This document shows, piece by piece, positions 42,401 through 54,298 of a stretch of DNA of 64,000 bases. The stretch's first letter is position 1; every line of letters starts with the position of its first letter. The translations under genes and the position numbers were made by a program. The DNA comes from Malurus cyaneus samueli (Eukaryota; Chordata; Aves; Passeriformes; Maluridae): assembly GCA_009741485.1 (NCBI GenBank), contig CM019217.1, positions 42,639,700 through 42,703,699 of the forward strand, read 5' to 3'. The notes beneath the pieces were generated by a model. That model was not told the origin of the DNA. It saw nothing but the letters and a program-made list of their open reading frames with translations, and made no database searches.

Positions 42401-45400
42401 AGAAATTTTGTCAAAGTAAGTATTTGCTCCTGCATGGGATTACACTTCTCAGTTGAAACCATACAGACAAAAATTTCTTTGCTTGTTCTACAAATATGGC
42501 AAATACCATGACAATGTCTAATTTAAGCCTGTGCTCAGAAGATAAACTGCTTTTTTAAGATACATAGTTGAAAATTATTAAATTTCAGAACTTTCTTCTT
42601 CCTTTCCAAGTCAATACCTTCTCCATACCTCTAAGATCTGTTGTGCTGGTACATCCCAGCAATTTCAACAGGTGCTGAGCAGAAAGAATCCAGCTAGATT
42701 TTCTGTATTATTTTTCTGCTAGGTGAATTTCCCTGTCTGCTTCATCACCTGTTCACATCAGCTGTGGCACATACAGACAACATGTAGCCAGAGTGATTAT
42801 GGACAGGCTTCCTGAAGCCCTTCTGCCTCCCTCAGCAACCCAACATCAGTGAGAGCTTCCAAAAGTCCTTTTCTCTGAAACATTAGTCTTAAGACTATAT
42901 GAAATGGGAAAATGCTGCTGTGAGTTTAGCCAAAATGGCCATTGCAAAGTGAAAGCACTCCTGATTTTACACAAGCACTGGTCCTTCATCAAGTCTACAA
43001 AATTGCAGGTCCTCTACTGAACTTGTCTGAGAGAGCATCACAGCTATCAACACCAGAAAGGCTGACCACAACTGACCAGCAGCAGCCCAGGAAACAGGGC
43101 AGTGTCATCAGGTGAATGGGCAATATCTCAAATTGTTTCCTCGTGGCTGCAGTTTTCCCAACTCATTACCTGACCCTGCCTGACTTCTCAAAGCTGCCTG
43201 CATTTACACTAAGAAAATGGTTCTACAACAAGGGTGATAGGAAGAAATATATGATAGTGTTGTGAAAACTATTACAACTAATACTAGGAGCCAGGCTGCT
43301 TTGCAGAGCTGCTGTAGTTGGCTGTCCATCAACAGTAATTCCTTACATTTATACCTGGCTGATCACATTTCAGAGAAAACTTCATAATCCATTGCTTTAC
43401 AAAAAACTGTGGCATTTCCCTTGAAATGTTTTGCTGCAATCTTTAGTTACAGTTTTTGCCCAGATAAAATTATGGGAGGAAATTAGCATAGTTTTAATGT
43501 TTTCTGCAGACTGTAGTGTTTGATCACAAAGACATTAACAGCAGTAACATGTTGGTGGCTTTCTTAGGAACTTGTCTGGAAATAAGCCAAAACCAACAAG
43601 CTCTGGCAAACTCCCAGGTCCTGCTTAATTCTTTAGTGAAGCAGCAACACTACAGTAGCAAACTTAACTTTTAACTTTTATATGGTTGTTCTTTCAAAAT
43701 AACTTCTAAGTCAAATAGAATTTACAATGTCTCATTTACATTTATGGAGACAAAATAAGTGTGGGTTTTGCTCCCCTGTAAATTTATGTTTAAAACATTA
43801 AAAAACCCCAAGATTTTAATGCTCTTGTCCAAACCAACTTCTGTCACATGAGATGAGGTATTTCATGGTTCAAAACTTACATCCTATGACATGCCTGTCC
43901 TAACTGCTACAGTCTGGCAACCCTTTTTATTTATTCTAGACTAATTCTGAATGATTACACAGAGCTATTTGAACTGTGGGAAACCAAGATTCCAGCCCAG
44001 ACTTTCCTAAAATGCTTTTGTTTTCCTCCAGAATGTTTCTACTATCCAGGTTAATGTGAGGCAGTTTACTTGGGGAAAGAAGAACCATTGCAACAGGGAA
44101 AATAGCAGCTATATAGATGATATTTTTCAGATACAGATTTGGCCTTGAAATCAGTGGAGAAATTCCTATTGAACAGATCAAAGCAGGATCAAGTCTTAAA
44201 ACAACCTTTCCTCCATCAGTCATGCTAACACCCCCAAAGGGCTGTTGATTTAGCAGCACAGAAGCACAGAACAGGTTACAGGTGATACATGTGTGTATAA
44301 TGGTCCCTTTGAAAATCTTTCCCATTGTGCAACTAGTTTAATATTTGTAAACACACTACTAATGTTCAAAGGTAATGTTAATAATTCACAGAAATGGCTG
44401 AAATGCTATGTGTGGACAAACATTCCGAGAAAAACTATTCTTAAAATCAAAACAGATCCTGCACTTCAGATTTTTAAACCATGGACTGCATACATTTTTA
44501 TGTCTCATAGAGGTTTGATGTAGTAAGGATTTCTTTTGCCATCTCTGATGATTTTACAGACAGCAAACCTGGACAAGGTGTCACACCTGGCTGGTCTTAC
44601 TTGTATAGCCCTTTTTGCACCAGGTGAGTTTTAATGTAGTTTTGCAGTCAGATTGCAGTATTTAAAGAGAATCTGCGTAAATCAAAATGAAGAAGATTGT
44701 TGCTGACAATTTATTTTTTATTACTGTGAAGTAGCATTTGCTATCCCACCTCTGCAGTCAGTCAAAAAGATGAAATGTTAAAAAATTCTTACAGAAAGAG
44801 AACCCTTCCCATTTGCATGCAGCAAATATCAAGAAAAAATATGGCAGAAGACTGTATGAAGCAATCACTTCGCATCCTGAAGATGCACAGGCTTCTCTGT
44901 GATACAACATTATTACTCAGAAGCTGTTGGTGCCACTTTAAGAGATCACCCAGTGTCCTAAAAGTACAACTGGATCTCTTCCTATCAAAACTCAGTCTGA
45001 AGTGTGCGCACTGGGTGTGTCACCTTGAACATACCAAAACAGCAGCCAGTTCCAAGATCACCTCCAGGACTTCTTCCATGATACGTATTGTTTCTGTTGG
45101 GACTTTTGCCACCATTGTGCTTCAGTATTCTCGGTGTACCAAGGATGGAAAAAGTGCTCATTAAATTGAAGAGATCAGTCAAAACAATCTTAATGACAAA
45201 ATAACACTCCTGCACTTAGAGCATGGTTCTGATCTCACTGATAGGAGCAAGTCAAGTTTAATTCCATTCCAAGAGTAGCACTCTTAAACAGGATTACATG
45301 GGTCAGAACTAAAGATGGTATCTGTGAAACCAGAATCATTGTCTTTGCATCTCATTTACCACAAATGGAAAACTCACTGCTCATTATACTACTTCACAGA

Positions 45401-48400
45401 CAATTGTTTTTTCAAAATGCCTTTCATCTCTTTTTCATGCATTTCGCAAAGATACTTTACTAAAAATTATTAAAAATACTGAGCCAGTCTTCCAAAAAGG
45501 AAAAAAAGAAAATAGACTTGTACATGTTGTGGATGGTCCAAAGATATTTTAAAATACCCAGCTGGGAAGAACATAAATTATATTAAGTTACAAGATTAAA
45601 TAAAATGGGAATCTGTCCAGGAAAATGATGTTCTGGGTAAAGTAAATAGGTGTATTTATAGACTTCACAGTTCTGAGCTATTTCCCAGTTTTACAGGCTG
45701 GATACGGGAGTGTTTAATGTAGGTTTTCAAAACAAGATTATACTAAAAGATATGGTTAACAAAAGTACGAGTTCCTTGCTGCTACTACAAATACTATGAT
45801 TAAAAATATAAAGCTAGTATTATTTTGCTTCCTTTTGCGTAAGTGGCCTATAAAGAATGGTATTTACAAAATACTCTTTCATGTACTTAATTTTGAAGAG
45901 TGAATGATGTGTTTATAACACCTGTTATCCTGGCAGGTCTAAAAGCACTTAATTCTGGGAAAACTGAACAGGACCTGAGAGATACTGCAAGAACACTCAA
46001 AAGTTTCATAACATGCCACTATTTCCTTTTAGCCAACTCCTTCCCAGAGGACTCAAAGAATTTGGCATCCACTTAGTTTAACTCCTGACCTTCAAGCAGG
46101 TCCCTCCACTGTGAGGAACTAAAAGAGCAGCAAGTGTAGTGTCCTGACCCTGTGAAGTCTGTAAATATTAACCTCCATACCCACGAAGAATCATCTATTC
46201 AGCCTCACTTTTAAAAAAAAAATATATATAAAATACTGCTTGGAACTTTGGAACAGTATGGAATAAGGACTTAGAAACATGAACAATAATAAATGCCACT
46301 TTCTGGATAAAAACACATTAATGTTAAAAGCAGTATGGATTAAAAAGATATAATGTATTGTTGTTTCACCACCAATGGCTTTCCAAAGTCTTTTCCTCAC
46401 ATCCACTTACAGGGAACCTGTATTTTTTCCAAAATTGTTACGAGATTGCTTGAACAGTACACTGTCTTCAGCACTGGGTAAACCCACATGGTGTTAAAAG
46501 AGACAGCAAAACCTCCACTTCCTTACTTTTTCACAGACCATTGCAATTATTTACAACTGAGAACTATGTGATCCAAAACAAGAACGGATTTACAATCTAA
46601 ACTCCAGTGAGTAGTCTTATATTTTCCACCGGTGTTCATTGTGACAAGACAGTTAAAATAATTAACGCAGTATGTCTGCAACACTTTTGTGCATGAAAGA
46701 ATCAATAAGTTCAAGTAAACTGTAAAGCAAGCATTCTTTACAATAAATTAATAGCAGGCTGGGAAAGGGAAATAACAAGCTCCCAGGAGTTCAGCAAAGA
46801 AGGAAAGAAGATTCACAGGGGACTGAATGCCACTACTGCAGTATCCAGGTATATATGTCTATGTGATAAACTCCATAACCCACTTGTTTGCCACCTGGAC
46901 TTCTTCTACTATTCCCAGGAGGAGAAGTACAGAAGAAAAGAACAGGAAAGACAGCATTTTGATGGGACAAATTCCAAAAGCATTAATAGGGTAAAATAAA
47001 ATTGAAGTCAAAGACACGCCCAAATCTACACTTAGAAATTTAAAAGGAGGTTGGCTCCAAGATTCTCCAGCAAATCAGTCCCTTGACAAGAAATACCAAA
47101 GATACCTTGAAGGCTTTTCACTTGCTTCCATTATAGAGGATTACTAACTGAAGTAGCACACCTCATATTTGTACAGATATTTGATTGTTTCCTGTTTAGT
47201 TTGCATTTTTATTGCCCAGACCACATGGTGATTATGTAGGCATAATACGCACACACACGAACATGTACATCAATATTTACATGCCTATGTACCTACATAT
47301 ACAAAGAGAATTTCTCCAGAAACTTTACATTCTAAGCTGATGATCATCCAACTCCTCTATGACCAGAAGTGACACTGTTATCACTGCAGACAGATTGTCA
47401 GACTATGGTACTGTTTTACATGCTTTTTAAAAGGCTGCCCTATATATGGAAACTACAGTCAGCTGAAAACTTGAGAAACACTTTCTTGAACAATTACAAA
47501 GAAATAGAATGTGTCTCACAAAGAGCCATAAGCATCTAGTGAACTTTTTTTTGCTGTTTAGTGAAAGCAGGAAAGATGGACTCAGGTCCACTCACAGCAG
47601 CATTAGAGCAGTTTGCTCCAAGGAACATTTCCCTGTTCCTGAGTACGTGTAACATAATATACCAGCAACACCCATGAGCCCACAGAACCTGCTCCTCTTT
47701 CTCCAGGCCATCAGTTCTTTCAGTACTGAGACTAGATCCCAATCCATTAATGCACAATTATTTAATACTTTATTTTATCCCATTCACCAATATATAACCT
47801 CCGGCTTGATTTACAGCAGTTTTCAAATACAGTTCTGAGAATTATTTCTTTCTAGTAAGTCTTCCTATGGAATTGATCTCTACACTAATTGCATACAGAA
47901 GCTTTAATTAGCTCTCCAATAATCTCACGAGGCTAATTATGCCATTTCCACTTAAAATAGGCAAGAACACCACAGATCAAAAAGGTTTAATTCATTTAGG
48001 GGGCCCAGCATGCAACAGGAAGTTCTGTTTTTTTGTAAGGTACTCAGCACTTTCTATGCTCAAAACACAGCTTTCATGGACTTTAGAGACTACTAGCATC
48101 AGACCTACAAGTTACCTAAATTCTGACATCTCTTAAGAGTGTACTATTGCAAATTAAAACAGTCTTTCGCTAAAGCCTTTGTGCGTATTTCCCCATGTTT
48201 CTTAAAAAGCAAATTACACTATAGTATGAACTATTACTACATCTAAACATTGTGCTAAGCAGTAAAAAGAAAAAAAAAATCTCTGACAAAGTGACATTCT
48301 GAATTCAGCTTTCAGACTCAGTAAGCCAAGCTAGTGCCTTCATCCTGCAGCTGAAAAAGCATTTATTATTTGCTTTGTTTAAGTAGCATAAAAATGGACA

Positions 48401-51400
48401 ACTTTAGCTATGTGAAAAAATTCCCAGGAAACAATGTAATCATCTCCTGTAAAAAAAATAAAAAAATATATTCTTAAAGGCATTTTATATTTATTTTATA
48501 CTATTTATTTACATTATTTACTATTTTAGAATATTACTACAAATATAATTAATCAGAATAGCACATTCTGTCAATGAGTTCCTAACTATCTAAATGCTAT
48601 TGAAAGTCAGTGCATGACAGTTTTTAAACGTATAAATAAAAGTATCTACCTCTCCTGACTTACCTATACAATCTACAACACTACTGATAGGAATGCCTTT
48701 GAAAATTTATCCAATAATGCCTATTCTTAAATCACCTACATTTCACTGCAAAAGCCACACCAAGTCACTAAAGTCTGACTTATGCTAACCTTCACGAATA
48801 GGATGTAGAACTTTCTGTCTGTTTAGTTTTCTACAGGCAAGTGACAGCCCTGAGGTTTATTTCACCCCCCAAATGGTACAGTCTTCCACCACTTCAGCTG
48901 AACCCTATCTGAAATTGAGCAGAGAAGCTTTCCACTTTCCACATTGCACCAAGATAATTTCTCAATCCTCAGTGTTTCACCATTTTAAACATAACAAGGG
49001 ACTTACAGAGAAAAAATCCTTTTAAGAGCATGAAGCCTTGGTAGGTGAGAATTTGTGAAACTTAACAAAAGCTTCCTCCCTCCTAGGACAAGCAGCTGAC
49101 TTTTTCTCTTCCTTTGTGTGCACCTCCAGACCACAGGGTCCATGTGTAGACCAAAGTCTGTGACACTCAGAAGGCTCCCCGGATCCAGACTCTTGGCATT
49201 TAAGAGGGTGGACAGCACATGCCATCATAACCCTCCAAAGAAGGACAAAACAGAGCAGGAAGAAGCCTTAATTCTATATTAAGCACAGAGGACCAGGGAT
49301 ATAAGGCTATTACTCGATTTATATATGCCACACCAAGATACAGGGCGCAAAGGACACATGGCTCTTGGGGGAAAAAATGCCCATTTTTCTACAGTGCAAG
49401 TTTGAACACTTCTGTAGAATCAAATACAAAGTGCTTTCACCTCTAATAGTTACTTCTAGCAAACACTGAGTTTCAACTTCCATTCTGTTTTTACCAGATG
49501 CTGCATGTTTTTGTAAGGACTTTTACCATAAAAACAGAAGGAAAATAAAGACTGCAGCTGACTGGGTGTGCCATTTCATTTCCCAAATCCAGACATTTCA
49601 GACACCTGTGTAGGAGAAATACTAATTTACTCTGCAGGCTTGTGATGAAGCATTTTAATGCATTTCTTAATTAGATATTTGAGTTCATTTTCTTGGCAGT
49701 ATGTTTGAAAGTGTCACAGTTTGAACATCTACCCTGGCCTCAATTCAGATTTAGGAACCCATGGGAAAATCTTGTATTAATTTAGTCAAAAACAGAGGGA
49801 CAGTGTTGGGAAACACAGGGAAAAAGACTACATACATATTCCCTGCTGACTACATTCCTCTAGCTCCCACATTTTGACCTGGAGCTGTTTCAAGAAGACA
49901 TCCCTGTCAATGCTTGCTACACAATTAAACCTTTAGAGCTGCTGAATGGAGTGATCAGAATTTCACATATATTGGCTGTTCAGCTCAGCCATATGTGATA
50001 CCTGTTGCAGAAGAGCTCAAATTCTATCATTGCAGAGGCCCCTTTTAAACATGTATTGCCACACACCATAAAAATATGCCCACCATAGAAACATAGAGAA
50101 GACAATTTCTTAAGCCCTGGAAATTTTTATTTATTTTTACAATATGAGCAACCTCTCTGCATTGTTTAGGACAAGTACATGGACAATAATTCCACGTGCA
50201 CTACTTACAATCACGTTCACATGCTATCGGAATCACCCAGCAGTGCAAATTTGGCCTTAAACAGATATGAGCACAGAATTGCATGTATGTGGGAATGGCC
50301 AGGCCTGACAACTTTCAGTTTATGTTGGCTGCAGAAGACTTGAAGATATCTAATGCCAAAGGAATCTTGAGAACAACCCTTGAGAACCAAGAGTTGCAAT
50401 TGCGGCCATACAATCTAAACCAGGATGTAACAAGCATAAAATAAAGGATTCAGAAGAGGTTTTCTCTTAAGTAGGGCAGGAGCAAATGAAAAGTGTTTTC
50501 TCAGCAAAAGTGGCTTTAACAGCTCTGTTAGCTGTTTATTTACTAGTAACGCTTTGCAGAGTTAGAGAAGCACTGATCAAAGGAGCCTGTTTCCATTGCA
50601 TTACAGCTCCTAAGCCTCCCCTTCCAAGGACTGAAATAGTGAATGACAATGAGCGGTGTACATGCAGTGTTCAACTGCCAGGAAGCAAAAGAAACTACCA
50701 TGCTGAGCCATCTTCATTTTCCATCAACAAAAATCTGCTACTGCAGAATTCAACAACTGCAGAAGAACTTTCTTCTGCCTCCCTCTTGTTCATCCAGCTT
50801 TGTTAAATCCCTCTAATGATTCTAAGACTTCATCACAAAAACCCTGTTTGTTAGTTCAGATTCTCAACTCTGCAAGTGGCAGTCAGAGAAAAACTAAGGA
50901 GAACCTAATTTTTGAGACTTTGCTGTTGAGAAAATGAGTAAAAGCTCCATAAATCAAAATTAATTTCCATCACTTACATGCTAGCTTTCTTAGTCTTATT
51001 TTGAATTCAACCTATTTGGTATCCAGAATGCTGGTTCAGAAATAAGAGGCTTTGAACCATTTTGTGTGTCAAGCATTTTAATTCTAGTTCTTTAGGAAAG
51101 CCAAGTCCTGTATCAGAGAATAATTTTTGCGTGAACTTAGTTCTCATTGTATGATGTGTTAAAGAAGTCTATTGTTTAGTTATGCTTTCTTTTTAAAGTG
51201 GATGAAGAAAAAACAGGGAGTCTAACTTTCCCAAGAATTCCACTCTGGGCTATAAAAAATAGTATTTATCTTTTTCTGATAGATCATGGTTTCACAAGTG
51301 CTGAAAAATGAACAAAACAAGGGACACAGAGACATGAAATTATCATTCCGACTCAGTTAATATAAAGTGATGGCAAAGAAAATACCACTCTTGTAAGAGC

Positions 51401-54267
51401 ATCAAATTCAACTATTTGGGTACCCAAATTCTTTATGTAAGAATTTCATTCAACACTACTTTTGACTGCACAAGCTACAGAAGAGTTTCCACATTTCAGA
51501 TGAAGAATACAGTTTCAATTCAGTATTCAGCTTTTTTTAATGTACTTTTCTTGAAAGTACATTCTTTTCTTGAAGAATGACCTGACTTCATTACTTCAGT
51601 TCATTCAGTTCTGTGTTTTCTTTTCCCTTCTACAATATTAAGTACAAATTCACCTGCTCTGCAACGCTCACTTCAGCATGTAATGAGCTCAACATTAAAA
51701 AAAAACACAAAAACAAAAAGAACTGGTAAGAAATTTTGTACTCAACTACCCAGAGGCCTCTCTACTTCACAAAAATGCTGAAGTTTTATTGCAATCTCGC
51801 TAACAGTGCAAAGTTCCTTATTTTTCTGAAACAGCCAAAGACTGTTGACTTCAATGATTACTTCTCCAGTCATCAGTGATTCAACTGATTCAACTCAGCA
51901 TGCCACAACACTAGTCTGTACCTTCCTGCTGTTTCCTAAATGATTAACAGTTCTAACAAAGTCTCTGCAAGAACTCTGTATTTGCTTATAAAAGATAAAG
52001 CATCCAACCGGTTCCCCAACATCACCTGGCTACCAGTTGACACTACCATTCCTAGCACTACTATAATCTGCTCCAGCAAGGGTTAGTTTACTGATTAGTG
52101 TCTAAACTCGAGGATACACTACTGATGTTCATAACCGATAAATCCTGCTGAATAAATTTCCCATCATGAACACTTTTAGCGTAAGGAGCTATGGCAGCTG
52201 TTGCCGTATTTGTTGGCTTCTTCTCCCTCCTTGGAGAACACATTTCAATCTTCTGCTGGGTGGTGTCATGCTAGTTTCCTTCCAGAACACCATCTTCTTG
52301 TGAGCTAATAGCAGAGCCTGCCTGCTGGGCTACTACAAGACAGAAATGTTTCTCATCTGAAAAACACAAACAGGATGCACCAGGTTCCTATATTTCCACA
52401 GCTGACCTTAGAAAAGTATTCTGTATATTTCTAATTAATTTCTCCAAAATGTCCTATGAGTAATATTCCTCATGGGCTTCCATTATCTTCAGTATTCTAC
52501 TAGGTGTTTGTAAAATCTGAAGAGATAGGATGCATCTAGAATTATAGCTGTGTTCTAACAGTCAGCAGCATGGTCTTGCACTACAAGATGAACCCCTGTA
52601 TCTTGTCTGATGGATTGATCTTAAATACAAATACCTATCCAGTGGCTAATCTGGACAAAAAGTGGTCCAAGCTACTTAAAGGCATATGGTAAAGATGGCA
52701 TGCCAAGAAAGAGTGCACATCATATTTCATACATATTTTCATTTATTTATTTTCATTTTCAAGGAAAGCGAGGCATGTGTCACTATTTTATTTTCTGCCT
52801 ATTAATCTACATATGCCATTAAAAATATCAAACCATAGAAATTCAAAATAGATCACTGTGCTTATAAATGTTTAGTATGTAAGAAAAATTAATGTCTCAC
52901 TTATAGCACAAAACACTGTGGCCTATACTAAAGGCTCTCCATGGATGGAGAGAGAGCATTGGTATCCACAGAACCATATTTGCAAACAATAATTTACAGA
53001 CTGCCTGTCAAGGACCATTAGAACAATGAATGTCTGAGAATCACAACTGTGAACACACCCTTGGTGATTTTTAAAGACTCAGCCAGACAAAAGTCGCAGC
53101 TGAACCCTAATCTAGTTTCAGTCAATCCAGGTTGGTACAGAAATTGGACTAGATGACCTCCAGAGGCCCCTTCCAGAAAACACTTCTGTTTTACGGTACT
53201 GTGCAAGTTTACCACGTTCTCAACAAATGATTTTATGAAAAAGGTGTGTCATGGTCACAAAAATCTCAGTCACAACTGTCCTTTAACTCCAAAAAATGTA
53301 TAAGGACATCAGCAATATATTACAAAATCAACATCAACACTGACATATTAAAGTTGGCCCAAAATGAATGCAACAGAGGGCTATAGAAGGCACCCAGTTG
53401 AAGAGAATCACTTTCTCCAAGTTGGATAATTGACTTCTGCCTTAAACAATATCAAGAGATCATAGTAAACCTCTTCTTCTGATCACATGTTGCCTAAATC
53501 CTGATAAAGTAAGCCTAAAACTCTCTAAGCTTTTAAGTATTTTTTAAAACTGTTGCTATAGTTTTGTCCAGCTATCAATGCTACTATTATTAAGGTAAAC
53601 AGAATCTTGTTTGCACACTCATTTAAAACTTTTAGTGAAATCCCACAACTGATCAAAGGTTTGAAGTGAAGGCTGTCAGCTCCTTAGAAAAATGTTATAC
53701 CACCAGAAAAGCAGGGGTTGGGCACAAGGAATCAGGTTCAAGAGATGAAGCCACAAATCATTCTTATACTTACATTCTTATACATATTTCTCGATAATAA
53801 TCAGTGACTTTGACTCATGCTGAGGACATTACGAAAATCTGACACTAGTGTTAGACCGTGTTTATTAGATAAACGCTGTGTCTCAGTTCCTTCAGAGATG
53901 CAAAAGGATGCAACAGTTGCACGGTTCACCTGGTGGACTGACAGAAGGATAGGCATCCGTGTTTTCGGGCGTTTTGCCTGCACATTTTTTCTGCCACATA
54001 CTCTATACAACCGCGGGGATCAATGCCATCCCCGCTGCGGCTTCTGGAGACCGGGAAAGACGGATCGAGACGGGTCTGGGAGATGTTATAGGAGGCCGCG
54101 AGCGGGACGAGGCGCGGCAGGAACCGCGCTGCTCTTGTCTCGGCTGGAAGCCGCTCCTGATGCCTGTGCCGGCCCTCAGACCCGCGGGTACCGCTGCCGG
54201 CCCGCACACCTGCCAGCCACCGGCAGGCGGCAAACGGGGGGTCGGTACCCGGCCCGTCCCCAGGGAC

Positions 54268-54298
<31 letters not shown>

